This document shows, piece by piece, positions 53,404 through 62,277 of a stretch of DNA of 64,000 nucleotides. The translations under genes were made by a program, and so were the position numbers. The stretch covers positions 106,403 through 170,402 of the forward strand of contig CAWEVM010000010.1 of the NCBI GenBank assembly GCA_963812505.1, in the 5' to 3' direction. This DNA comes from JAMXLO01 sp963812505. Lineage in GTDB: Bacteria > Pseudomonadota > Alphaproteobacteria > Acetobacterales > Acetobacteraceae. Position 1 is the stretch's first letter, and every line of letters begins with the position of its first letter. The notes beneath the pieces are model-generated. The model was not told the origin of the DNA, did not search any database, and was given only the letters and a program-made list of their open reading frames with translations.

Positions 53404-54093
53404 CTGCTGCTCTCACCGGATGAGTGGCAAGCCGTATGGCTGACGCTTGGAGTGGCGGCGCGTGCCGTTGGCTTCGGGCTGCCGCTCGCGGTGATGATGG
53501 CCTGGGTGCTGGCACGGTATCGCTTTCCGGGTCGGCCGGTGCTGAACGCGTTGGTGCATCTGCCATTGGTGCTGCCACCTGTGGTGACAGGCTGGCTACT
53601 GCTTATCATATTTGGCATCCGAGGTCCGATCGGGTCGTTGCTGCTCGACTGGTTCGACGTGCGGCTGGTTTTCACCACGGCCGGCGCCAGCCTGGCCTGT
53701 GCGGTGATGACATTCCCGGTGATGGTGCGCGCGATCCGATTGTCGCTGGAAATGGCCGATCCCGGGTTGGAACAGGCGGCACGCGCGCTCGGGGCGCGCA
53801 GGTTCGACAGGCTGTTCAATGTGACACTGCCGCTCGCCTCGCCTGGTATTTTGGTTGGCGGAATCGTCGCCTACGCAACCTGCCTCGGTGAATTCGGCGC
53901 GGTCATCACCTTCGCCGCCAACATACCCGGCCAGACACAGACCCTGCCACTGGCGATCTACGCGGCGCTGCAGGTGCCTGGCGGTGAGGCGAAGGCCGCA
54001 CAATTGTCGCTGGTGTCACTGACGCTCGCGCTGATCGGGCTGCTGCTGTCGGAGTGGCTTGCCAAACGACTGAACGCAATGCTGGGTCGATGA
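53404..54093 (+). CDS. modB: Molybdate ABC transporter permease
   Basis: About 229 residues. The conserved beginning LSPDEWQAVWLTL of ModB lies upstream of the first usual start codon (GTG at 53452). The frame is open there but offers only CTG codons, the first at 53404, two bases after the modA stop; I place the start there with low confidence. Five helices and the EAA motif (LEQAARALGARRFDRLFNVTLP) in the middle are intact. Inner-membrane channel of ModABC. Its stop overlaps modC (ATGA). Confidence 0.8.
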   Translation: MLLSPDEWQAVWLTLGVAARAVGFGLPLAVMMAWVLARYRFPGRPVLNALVHLPLVLPPVVTGWLLLIIFGIRGPIGSLLLDWFDVRLVFTTAGASLACAVMTFPVMVRAIRLSLEMADPGLEQAARALGARRFDRLFNVTLPLASPGILVGGIVAYATCLGEFGAVITFAANIPGQTQTLPLAIYAALQVPGGEAKAAQLSLVSLTLALIGLLLSEWLAKRLNAMLGR

Positions 54094-55172
54094 GCCTGAG
54101 CATTCGGTTGCGGCATCGTTTCCCTTCGGTGCAGATGGACGTGGCGTTCGAGGTTCCTACGCCGGGTGTGACCGTGCTGTTCGGGCCGTCGGGTTCCGGC
54201 AAGTCCACGATCATTTCTGCTGCCGCCGGTCTACTGAGGCCGGATGAGGGCCGTATCGCGGTCGATGGCCAAGTGCTCGCCGATACCGCATCCGGCATCT
54301 GGCTGCCGCCCGAACGACGGCGCATGGGGCTCGTCTTTCAGGACGCGCGGCTGTTTCCGCATATGTCCGTGGCGACCAATCTTCGCTTCGGTCTGCGTCG
54401 CGCCGCGGCGGGCCCGGTGCAGTTCGACGAGGTGGTCGAACTGCTCGGCATTGCTGGACTGATGGCGCGCCGTCCACACACCCTGTCCGGCGGTGAGCGT
54501 CAGCGCGTTGCCATCGGCCGCGCGCTGTTGGCACAGCCGCATCTGCTGCTGATGGATGAACCGCTTGCCAGCTTGGACACGCTTCGCAAGTCGGAGATCA
54601 TGCCGTATCTGACCCGCCTCAAGACTGCGCTCAAGCTGCCGATACTCTACGTGACGCATGCGCTGGACGAGGTGGCACAGCTTGCGGATTTGGTGGTGCT
54701 CATCGAAGCAGGGCGAGTGATTGGCAGTGGCCCGCTGTCGGAGATCGTGGCGCGCGGCGATCTGCCGCTGGCGCAGCGCGACGATGCCGGTGCGTTGCTG
54801 CTGTGCCGCGTGGTGGAGCACGATGTTGGGCGCGAGTTGTCGCTCCTGGAGGGCGGCGGCGCGACATTCTGGGTGCCGCTGCTGGACGCGCCACTGGACA
54901 CCGAACGTCGGCTTCGCATTCCGGCGCGCGAGGTCATCCTGGCCGGCAGGCCACCGGACGCCATCAGTTTGCACAACATCATCCCGGGGGAGGTGCGGCG
55001 GATCACGGGTGACACGGCACGACGCTCCGTGCTGGTGGAGATCGCGTTGCCGGGCGGAGGAGCCTTGATCTCTCGGGTGACTTCCGATGCCATCGTCCGG
55101 TTGGCGTTGTCATCAGGCAGCCCGGTGCTGGCTCTGATCAAGTCAACCTCGATCGAGGTTTTGGAAAATTGA
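54090..55172 (+). CDS. modC: Molybdate ABC transporter ATP-binding protein
   Basis: 360 residues. Walker A GPSGSGKSTI near residue 33, signature LSGGERQRVAIGRALL, Walker B LLLMDEPLASLD and switch His in YVTHALDE. The C-terminal 130 residues form a Mop/TOBE regulatory domain (NIIPGEVRRITGDTARRSVL). Coupled to modB. Confidence 0.95.
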   Translation: MSLSIRLRHRFPSVQMDVAFEVPTPGVTVLFGPSGSGKSTIISAAAGLLRPDEGRIAVDGQVLADTASGIWLPPERRRMGLVFQDARLFPHMSVATNLRFGLRRAAAGPVQFDEVVELLGIAGLMARRPHTLSGGERQRVAIGRALLAQPHLLLMDEPLASLDTLRKSEIMPYLTRLKTALKLPILYVTHALDEVAQLADLVVLIEAGRVIGSGPLSEIVARGDLPLAQRDDAGALLLCRVVEHDVGRELSLLEGGGATFWVPLLDAPLDTERRLRIPAREVILAGRPPDAISLHNIIPGEVRRITGDTARRSVLVEIALPGGGALISRVTSDAIVRLALSSGSPVLALIKSTSIEVLEN

Positions 55173-55220
55173 AGCTTGCTGGCATCCTGCCTGGGTCAGA
55201 CACAACAGGGGAGAGAGACA

Positions 55221-55637
55221 ATGGCGCTAAAGATCGAACGGTTTCAGCCCGAGGGAATGAATGTACGGATGTCCAATGGGCAGCCTTCCTATTCGCACGT
55301 CGTGACGGTGAGTGGTACCGGCAAGATCGTCTATACCGCCGGCCAGTTGGCGCGCGATATCGATGGCAATTGCGTCGGCAAGGGCGATATGCGCGCCCAG
55401 ATGGAGCAGACGTTTCAGAATCTCGACCGGTGCCTGAAGGCTGCCGGCGCGACATGGGCTGACGTGGTCAAGACCAACACGTTTGTCACCGACTTCGACG
55501 AGTTCCAGAAGTGCGGTGACGTGCGGATGCGCTATCTCGGCGTGGCTACGCCGACCAGCACTACTGTCGGCGTCACACGACTGGCCGGTCCGGATTTCAT
55601 GGTCGAGATCGAGGCTGTCGCTGTCGTCAATTCTTGA
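55221..55637 (+). CDS. RidA family protein
   Basis: 138 residues from an ATG after GGGGAGAGAGACA. GKIVYTAGQLARDIDGN, QMEQTFQNLDRCLKAAGATW and FMVEIEAVAVV are RidA motifs. Enamine/imine deaminase or related activity. Follows modC by 48 bases but is a different functional class. Confidence 0.9.
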   Translation: MALKIERFQPEGMNVRMSNGQPSYSHVVTVSGTGKIVYTAGQLARDIDGNCVGKGDMRAQMEQTFQNLDRCLKAAGATWADVVKTNTFVTDFDEFQKCGDVRMRYLGVATPTSTTVGVTRLAGPDFMVEIEAVAVVNS

Positions 55638-55695
55638 GCCGTCGACTGCTGCGGCCTCTTGGGATGGGTTCGTACACTTGCGGCTGCTTTAGATT

Positions 55696-55738
55696 CAACA
55701 CGGAGAAGGAAAGGCGAGAACCACGGAGTTCACGGAGA
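55696..55738. repeat. Intergenic CACGGAG repeats
   Basis: Three copies of CACGGAG (55699, 55722, 55731) in the gap between the RidA gene and the DMT permease. Similar short repeats are scattered between genes in many proteobacteria; significance unclear. Confidence 0.3.
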
Positions 55739-55773
55739 CAGTTAGAATGGCGCTTCGCGCGAAGGTGTAGATT

Positions 55774-56646
55774 TCATCTCTGTGGTTCATCGAGGGCGAG
55801 TCGCGGTCGATCGCCGTACCAGAAATGCGCGACGACCGCCGCAACCACAACGAGGCCGCCGACAAGGCTGGTGACGGACGGTGTCTCGCCGAAGCAGAGC
55901 CAGACCCAGGTGACGGCGAGTGGCGTTTCCATCGTGCCGATCAGTGCGTTCTCGGTCGCGGAGATCCATCGACCACCCAAGGTCAGCAACACCAGCCCCA
56001 GGCCGAACTGCATCGTGCCGAACATAAACAGATTGAACATGTCGCCCGCGCCGATCGCGAGCGATGTGGTGAGCGGCCAGACGAGGAGACAAAGCAGCGC
56101 TGACAGAAACGCGGCCGGCAGCATCGGTGTCCCCTGATTCTGGCGAATGATCAGCAGCATGATCGCCAGGCAGATCGTCATGCCGAACGCGAGGAGATCG
56201 CCAATCAGGTGTCCGTCGGCGACTGCACCGCCGACCATGATGCTGACCCCCAGCAGGGCGATGAAACTGGCGGCAAGCGTGGTCCACGCTGCCGACACGC
56301 CAAGCCATAGCCAGCCGAGTCCGGCGGTGACCAACGGTGCCGCCGCGAAGAACACGGCAACGTCGGCAACCGACGTGCGCTGGAGGGCATTGATGTAAAG
56401 GATCGTCGCTGTGGTCGAGCAGAACGCCGCCACGAGGCCTTCGCGACCGACCGCTCGTATCGCCGACGCGGTGCCGCGTCGCTGCTGCACGATGATGATG
56501 CAGAGGATCAGCGCGCCGCCGAACACCCCGCGCCAAAACAGCAGCGTCCATGCGTCGAGGTGAATGAGCCGCGTGAAGAACCCCGCCGAACTGAAGGCTA
56601 TCGCGGACAGCGTAATCAGCAGGACACCCTGTGGCCGCCGATCCAT
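55774..56646 (-). CDS. EamA/DMT family transporter
   Basis: About 290 residues. Ten hydrophobic helices in two EamA halves, beginning GVLLITLSAIAFSSAGFFTR and with ENALIGTMETPLAVTWVWL near helix 9. Inner-membrane drug/metabolite transporter, substrate unknown. The ATG at 56646 lies after the family start MDRRPQG; longer forms overlap the divergent gene. Confidence 0.87.
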   Translation of the reverse strand: MDRRPQGVLLITLSAIAFSSAGFFTRLIHLDAWTLLFWRGVFGGALILCIIIVQQRRGTASAIRAVGREGLVAAFCSTTATILYINALQRTSVADVAVFFAAAPLVTAGLGWLWLGVSAAWTTLAASFIALLGVSIMVGGAVADGHLIGDLLAFGMTICLAIMLLIIRQNQGTPMLPAAFLSALLCLLVWPLTTSLAIGAGDMFNLFMFGTMQFGLGLVLLTLGGRWISATENALIGTMETPLAVTWVWLCFGETPSVTSLVGGLVVVAAVVAHFWYGDRPRLALDEPQR

Positions 56647-56713
56647 CACGGTACCTATCCCTCGCCTCGGTTCCGAAGATACCCTGGAGAGCAGAATGCG
56701 GCAGGAGGAAGCA

Positions 56714-57934
56714 ATGGACGCGATACCGGAAGACAGCCACCTGGCGGCAGACATCGACGCGCAAGCCCTGGTGCAGGCTGCGGCGGCCCTGCAGCCGTCG
56801 CTGCGGAGATATCGCGAGGAGATCGAGCGTGAGCAGCGCCTGCCGCCAGCCCTGGTCGAGCAGTTGCATGCCGCCGGCTTCTACCGAATGGTGATCCCGC
56901 GCTCGCTGGGTGGCCTGCAGGTCGATCCGCTGACATATCTGCGCGTCGTGGAGCTGCTGTCCGAGGGCGCCGGCTCGGTCGGATGGAACGTCTGCAACAA
57001 CAGCATCGGCCAGCTTGTCACGCTTGGGCTGCCGGACGAGGGCGTCCACGAGATCTACCCGCCAGGGCACGCCACAGTTATCGCCGGCACTGCCGTGCAA
57101 GGAGGCGGGCAGGCTGTGCCGGTCGAGGGCGGCTACCGGGTCAGCGGGCACTGGACCTTCGGCAGCGGGTGCCAGGAGGCCGTCTGGATGCTCGGAAGCT
57201 TCCAGATCCTCGACGGAGGAGAACCGCGCCGTCGCCCGGATGGTGGTTCGCTCTACTGGCGCGGGGTGTTTCGGCGCGAGGAGGCGAAGGTCGTTCCGGG
57301 GAGCTGGGACGTGGCCGGACTGCGCGGGACCGGCAGTTTCGACTGGACCGTGCAGGACGTGTTCCTGCCGGAGCGGCGGACATGCCCTCACGTTGGTGTC
57401 CCGCTGGACAATCAATGGTCGCGCTGGCCGGGGATCACCTACGCGTTGCCGAGCCAGGCCTGGGTCGGGCCGCACCACAGCTCCGTCATCACCGGCATCG
57501 CGCGTGCCGGCATCGACGCACTGATTGCCCTGGCGGTGGAGAAGACGCCTCGCGGCCGGACCGGAATGCTGTGCGAGAACCCGCAGGTGCAGGAAGCGGT
57601 CGGTCGGGCTGATGCGATACTGAACGCCGGACGTGTCTATCGCAGCGCGATGATCGCTGAGCTATGGAACACGATAGCGGCGGGCAACGAGACCACGCTT
57701 GAGCAGCGCGCCCGCTGCCGGCTCGCCTCCACCTATGCCGCCGACAGCGCGCGCGAGGCGATGGATCTGGTGTACCGGCTTGGCGGCAGCACATCGTTCA
57801 AGCGCGAGACCCGCTTGGCCGAGTGCTGGCGCGACCTGCACGTTGTCGGGCAGACGGTCACGATCGCGCCGGAGTGGTACCCGATCGGCGGCCGGGCATT
57901 CCTCGGGATGGATACTGGCCCACGCATGCGCTAG
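56714..57934 (+). CDS. Acyl-CoA-dehydrogenase-fold flavin monooxygenase
   Basis: 406 residues, ATG three bases after AGGAGGAA. LPPALVEQLHAAGFYRMVIP, the FGSGCQEAVWMLGS segment and the C-terminal YRLGGSTSF and AECWRDLHVVGQ resemble the HsaA/HpaH/DszC group, two-component flavin-dependent oxygenases that use FMNH2 from a separate reductase. The catalytic Glu of true acyl-CoA dehydrogenases is not evident. Substrate unknown. Confidence 0.82.
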   Translation: MDAIPEDSHLAADIDAQALVQAAAALQPSLRRYREEIEREQRLPPALVEQLHAAGFYRMVIPRSLGGLQVDPLTYLRVVELLSEGAGSVGWNVCNNSIGQLVTLGLPDEGVHEIYPPGHATVIAGTAVQGGGQAVPVEGGYRVSGHWTFGSGCQEAVWMLGSFQILDGGEPRRRPDGGSLYWRGVFRREEAKVVPGSWDVAGLRGTGSFDWTVQDVFLPERRTCPHVGVPLDNQWSRWPGITYALPSQAWVGPHHSSVITGIARAGIDALIALAVEKTPRGRTGMLCENPQVQEAVGRADAILNAGRVYRSAMIAELWNTIAAGNETTLEQRARCRLASTYAADSAREAMDLVYRLGGSTSFKRETRLAECWRDLHVVGQTVTIAPEWYPIGGRAFLGMDTGPRMR

Positions 57935-58036
57935 GGCGCCCTCGATCCCCTGGCTCGCTCCGCATCCGCGCCGCGCGCGACCGAACGCCCGGGCTGCAAT
58001 ACAGGACACTACCACCGAGGCCGGTTGTCACGATTG

Positions 58037-58048
58037 ATGGCATGCCAT
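58037..58048. promoter_or_regulatory. Palindrome ATGGCATGCCAT upstream of the MarR gene
   Basis: A perfect 12-base palindrome ending 30 bases before the MarR start codon, in a locally AT-rich stretch. Autoregulating MarR proteins commonly bind such sites. Confidence 0.45.
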
Positions 58049-58078
58049 ATATTGGTAAGCCATGTTATTGGGCGGCCG

Positions 58079-58534
58079 ATGAAGAAGAACCAGCGGCAAC
58101 TGCGCGAGGGCTTTGGAGCCCTCGTCGCCCGCGCGGCCCGGCAATGGCGCCGCGAGGTCGACCGCCGCCTGCAGCCGTTCGGCTTGACTGAGGCCACGTG
58201 GTTGCCGCTGATCTACCTCGCGCGCTCGCATGTGCCGATGCGGCAGAAGGACCTCGCCGCCGCGCTGACGCTCGACGGCTCGTCTGTCGTGCGCCTGCTC
58301 GACGCGCTCGAAGCATCCGGCCTGATCGAGCGCCGCGAGGAAGGCGCTGACCGCAGGGCCAAGATCATCGTGCTGACCGCGCGCGGCTGGTCGATCATCG
58401 AGCAGGTCGAGGCTGCCTCGCGCGAGGTACGCAACGCCACGCTCGCCGGCCTGTCCGAGGACGAGCTCGGGACAGCGACCCACGTGCTCGAACTGGTCTG
58501 CGAGAACCTCGCTCGACAGGACAAGGCGGAGTGA
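58079..58534 (+). CDS. MarR family transcriptional regulator
   Basis: 151 residues. The winged helix has MRQKDLAAALTLDGSSVVRLLDALEASGLIERREEGADRRAK in the classical order, followed by the dimerising C-terminal helices. The stop overlaps the GTG of the efflux gene, the usual MarR/EmrB arrangement, so it probably represses that operon and responds to a phenolic ligand. Confidence 0.93.
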   Translation: MKKNQRQLREGFGALVARAARQWRREVDRRLQPFGLTEATWLPLIYLARSHVPMRQKDLAAALTLDGSSVVRLLDALEASGLIERREEGADRRAKIIVLTARGWSIIEQVEAASREVRNATLAGLSEDELGTATHVLELVCENLARQDKAE

Positions 58535-60057
58535 GCGCAACAACGATCTCAGTCGCGGCGCCACCGACGGTGAGCCCAGCGGTCCGCATGATCGTGACGG
58601 TCTGCACGGTTCTGGCCACCCTGATGCAGTCGCTCGACAGCACCATTGCCAATGTCGCGCTGCCCTACATGCAGGGCACGATGTCGGCGAGCCAGGAAGA
58701 GATCAACTGGGTATTGACGAGTTACATCGTCGCGGCGGCGATCATGACGGCACCCACCGGGTTCCTGGCCTCGCGGTTTGGCCGCACGCGGTTGTTCGTG
58801 ACCGCCGTCATCGGCTTCACCATAGCCTCCGCGCTGTGCGGCCTGGCGGAATCACTCGGCCAGATCGTTGTGTTCCGCATACTGCAAGGCATGTTCGGCG
58901 CGGCCCTCGTGCCACTTTCGCAGTCGGTGATGTACGAACTCTACCCGCCCGAGCAACGTGCCAAGGCGATGGGCCTGTGGACCATGGGCGTGATGATGGG
59001 CCCGATCTGCGGTCCCATCCTGGGCGGATGGCTTACCGACAATTACAGTTGGCGCTGGGTGTTCTACATCAATGTGCCGTTCGGCATCGTGACCGCGATC
59101 GGCCTGGTGACGTTCCTGCAGGAGAGTTCGTACGGCAGGTCGGCGAAACTCGACTGGATCGGCTTCGGTGCATTGAGCCTGGCGATCGGCTCGTTCCAGA
59201 TGATGCTCGACCGCGGCGAGACACTTGACTGGTTCAGCTCGCGTGAGATCGTGCTCGAGGCCTTCATCGCGGGTGTCGCGTTCTACGTCTTTCTGGTGCA
59301 GTTCTGCCTGGCGCCTCGGCCATTCTTGTCGCCTAGGCTGTTTGCTGACCGGAATTTCACTGTCGGCGCCTTCCTCTACGCGATCATGGGATTGATCATG
59401 TACGCGTCGCTGGCACTGCTGGCGCCCTTCCTGCAGACAATGATGAACTATCCGGTCATGACCGCCGGTATCGTGCTGGCACCGCGCGGCGCCGGATTGA
59501 TGGTGGCCGCGCTGATCTGCGGCAGAGTGATGGGGAAGGTGAGCGCTCGGCTGTTGGTCGGCCTCGGTTTTGTGGTGGGCGCCTACGCGCTGCACGAGAT
59601 GACGCTGTGGACGCCCGACATAGCAGAATCGACCGTGATCACCGTCGGCTTCATCCAAGGGATCAGCATCGGTTTTCTCGCCATCCCGATCAACATCATC
59701 GCCTTTGCAACGCTGTCATCGGCGATACGGACCGAGGCCACCAGCATCTACAGCCTGATGCGCAATCTTGGCAGTGCGATAGGAATTTCCATCACCGGTG
59801 CGCTGTTGCAGACCAACACCCAGGTCAACCACGCCATCATCGCGGAAGACGTGAACCCGTTCAATCGCGCTCTGCAGTCCGGCCCGGCCTCACAACTCTG
59901 GAATACCGGGTCCCCGCACGGCATCGCGATGCTCGACCAGGCAGTAACCTACCAGGCCAGGATCATTGCCTACATCGACGACTTCAAATTGATGCTCGTG
60001 TTGGCTATCCTCGTTCTGCCGCTCCTGCTGCTGGTGCGTACACCTCGCCCGCGATAG
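58531..60057 (+). CDS. DHA2 (EmrB/QacA) family major facilitator efflux transporter
   Basis: 508 residues with about 14 helices. LDSTIANVALPYMQG in helix 1, SRFGRTRLFV loop, RILQGMFGAALVPLSQ motif B region and MMGPICGPILGGWLTDNYSWRW motif C. Proton-driven drug exporter. Overlaps the MarR stop (GTGA). No EmrA-like adaptor is encoded next to it. Confidence 0.93.
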   Translation: MSATTISVAAPPTVSPAVRMIVTVCTVLATLMQSLDSTIANVALPYMQGTMSASQEEINWVLTSYIVAAAIMTAPTGFLASRFGRTRLFVTAVIGFTIASALCGLAESLGQIVVFRILQGMFGAALVPLSQSVMYELYPPEQRAKAMGLWTMGVMMGPICGPILGGWLTDNYSWRWVFYINVPFGIVTAIGLVTFLQESSYGRSAKLDWIGFGALSLAIGSFQMMLDRGETLDWFSSREIVLEAFIAGVAFYVFLVQFCLAPRPFLSPRLFADRNFTVGAFLYAIMGLIMYASLALLAPFLQTMMNYPVMTAGIVLAPRGAGLMVAALICGRVMGKVSARLLVGLGFVVGAYALHEMTLWTPDIAESTVITVGFIQGISIGFLAIPINIIAFATLSSAIRTEATSIYSLMRNLGSAIGISITGALLQTNTQVNHAIIAEDVNPFNRALQSGPASQLWNTGSPHGIAMLDQAVTYQARIIAYIDDFKLMLVLAILVLPLLLLVRTPRPR

Positions 60058-60060
60058 GCA

Positions 60061-61659
60061 TCACGCCGCAGCCAAAATCATGCGGGATGCCTTCTCGCCG
60101 ATCATGATCGAGGGCGCATTGGTGTTGCCCGAGGTCAGCGTCGGCATGATCGACGCATCGGCGACGCGCAGGCCCTGCATCCCGTGCACGCGAAGCTGGT
60201 CGTCCACCACCGCCATCGGATCAGAGCCCATCTTGCATGTGCCGACCGGATGGTAGGTGGTCTCGGCATTCTTCCTGATCCAGTCGAGCAGCTCGTCGTC
60301 GGACTGGATGTTCACCCCGGGCGCGATCTCGTCGGTGGCGATGCCTTGCATGGCGGGCGCGGTCATGATGCGCCGCGTGATGCGCATCGCCTCCAGCGTC
60401 ACGTCGCGGTCGAGCTGGGCGGTCATGAAGTTGAAGCGGACTGCGGGCGGCGTACGCGGTGACTTCGAGGTCACATGGATACTGCCGGTGCTTTCGGAGC
60501 GCAGGATGTTCATGATCGCGGTGACGCCGGATTGCTTGGCGAGCCGGAAGTTCGGATCGGACAGGAATGGGATCCATGAAATCGCCGCATCAGGCGCGTC
60601 CAATCCGGCGCGGGTACGCACATAGGCGCGGACTGGCGATGCCGGCAGGCCGAGCAGCCCCTTGTGGGTCAGCGCATATTTCAGCGCCTGCTGCACCATG
60701 CCAAGCCCGCGCGCCTTGTCGTTGTAGGTCATGCCGAGCGACGCCGGCACGGTCCATTTCATGCGCGGCGAATAGTGATCGCGCAGGTTCTCGCCGACGC
60801 CCTTCAGCGCATGACTGACCTCGATGCCGAGAGCCTGGAGCACGTCGGGATTGCCGATGCCGGACAGTTCCAGAAGCTGCGGCGAGTTGATCGAGCCGGC
60901 GCTGACGACGACCTCCTTCGCCGCGCGGGCCTCGCGCTGCTGGCCGTTCACCGTGTACCGCACGCCGATGCACCGCTTGGCTTCCAGCAACAGGCATTCG
61001 GTGTGCGCGTTGGGCTCGATCGTCAGGTTGGGCCGCGTGCGCGCGGGGTTGAGATAGCAGACCGCGGTGCTCATGCGACGGCCCCCGCGGATCGTCATCT
61101 GCGTCATGCCGATGCCGTCCTGCTTCGCGCCGTTATAGTCCTTTGTGTAGGCGATGCCGACTTCGCCGGCGGCTTTGATCAGCGCATCGTACAGCGGTCC
61201 TGTCTCGAAGTTCTCGCTGACCTTCAACGGGCCGTTGCGGCCGCGGTATTCCTCGTCTCCGGTACCCTGGTAGCTTTCCATGTCGCGGAAGATCGGCAGC
61301 ACCTCGCGGTAGCTCCAGCCGCGATTGCCGAGCTGCGCCCACTGGTCATAGTCCTGCGACTGGCCGCGCACGAACACCATGCCATTGATCGACGACGAGC
61401 CGCCCAACAGCTTGCCGCGTGGAATGGGAATGCGGCGCTGTCCGGTGCCCTCATCAGGCTCCGATGAATACAGCCAGTTGGCCGCGGGATTGTTGATCAG
61501 CCTGGCAAAGCCGACCGGGATGCGCGACCACGGGTGGCTTTCGCGGCCAGCTTCCAGCACGAGCACCTTGTGCCTTGGGTTGGCGCTCAGGCGGTTGGCG
61601 AGGACCGATCCGGCCGATCCCGCGCCCACCACGATATAATCGAACGTCTGGCTATCCAC
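60061..61659 (-). CDS. GMC family FAD-dependent oxidoreductase (choline dehydrogenase-like)
   Basis: 532 residues from a GTG preceded by GGGAGGAA. FDYIVVGAGSAGSVLANRL binds FAD; PRGKLLGGSSSINGMVFVRG and AGSINSPQLLELSGIG are GMC signatures 1 and 2; YHPVGTCKMG holds the catalytic His region. Oxidises alcohols; substrate unknown, choline not certain. It follows the cupin-like gene by 30 bases on the same strand. Confidence 0.92.
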   Translation of the reverse strand: MDSQTFDYIVVGAGSAGSVLANRLSANPRHKVLVLEAGRESHPWSRIPVGFARLINNPAANWLYSSEPDEGTGQRRIPIPRGKLLGGSSSINGMVFVRGQSQDYDQWAQLGNRGWSYREVLPIFRDMESYQGTGDEEYRGRNGPLKVSENFETGPLYDALIKAAGEVGIAYTKDYNGAKQDGIGMTQMTIRGGRRMSTAVCYLNPARTRPNLTIEPNAHTECLLLEAKRCIGVRYTVNGQQREARAAKEVVVSAGSINSPQLLELSGIGNPDVLQALGIEVSHALKGVGENLRDHYSPRMKWTVPASLGMTYNDKARGLGMVQQALKYALTHKGLLGLPASPVRAYVRTRAGLDAPDAAISWIPFLSDPNFRLAKQSGVTAIMNILRSESTGSIHVTSKSPRTPPAVRFNFMTAQLDRDVTLEAMRITRRIMTAPAMQGIATDEIAPGVNIQSDDELLDWIRKNAETTYHPVGTCKMGSDPMAVVDDQLRVHGMQGLRVADASIMPTLTSGNTNAPSIMIGEKASRMILAAA

Positions 61660-61689
61660 TTTTGTTGTTCCTCCCGACAGCCGCTTCCG

Positions 61690-62277
61690 TCACTCGCCCA
61701 GCGGCGGTGCCATCCCCACAGCAGTCTGATAGGCCGCCCTGACTTCGTCGGAGACGCTCTGGGTATCCTCTCTGAGATTGCGCGGCGTGATCGCGATGAA
61801 AGCAATCTCCCAGTTTGCTGGGATCGGCTTTCCCACCTTCGGCACGAACGCATGCGGTGCGTTCGGCGGATTGTGGAAATGATCGCCGCCTGTCACCGGG
61901 GTGAGGATGGGCTGTGCGTCCTCGCCGACTGAAAACGCGTCGGCCTCGCCGACCACATACATGGGAAACTGGTCGGTTCTGCTTCTCGCGTGTCGATGCA
62001 GTTCCACTCGGGGCAGGAACACGGCGGCGACCCCTCGCCCATGGCGGTTCTGACCGAGCCGCCAGGGGCCGGGACCGGACAGGTTCGCATCGGGGGAGAG
62101 CCTGTGCCGTTCCCAGCCGAGCACTTCCCGCAAGGCATCCTTCGGGTTGAATTCCTTTTCCCGTCCGAAGAAGGAGGCGTGGATCTCGTCGAAATCCTCA
62201 TAGACCGCCTTCATCCAGGCGAGTTCGTCGTCCGCCAGTTCATGATCCTTCAGCGGGATGCTTGGGTCCTCGGGCAT
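61690..62277 (-). CDS. Cupin-like hypothetical protein
   Basis: 195 residues; GAGGAAG precedes the ATG. The second half looks like a cupin barrel: RVELHRHARSRTDQFPMYVV and GGDHFHNPPNAPHAFVP have His residues in cupin 1 and 2 positions. The N-terminal 70 residues are helical and acidic. Possibly a metal-dependent isomerase or dioxygenase related to the downstream GMC enzyme's pathway (inference). Confidence 0.6.
   Translation of the reverse strand: MPEDPSIPLKDHELADDELAWMKAVYEDFDEIHASFFGREKEFNPKDALREVLGWERHRLSPDANLSGPGPWRLGQNRHGRGVAAVFLPRVELHRHARSRTDQFPMYVVGEADAFSVGEDAQPILTPVTGGDHFHNPPNAPHAFVPKVGKPIPANWEIAFIAITPRNLREDTQSVSDEVRAAYQTAVGMAPPLGE

Noticed and set aside
55787..57478. 563-residue minus-strand frame over the DMT permease and the monooxygenase
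   Set aside because: Antisense of one gene and out of frame in the other.
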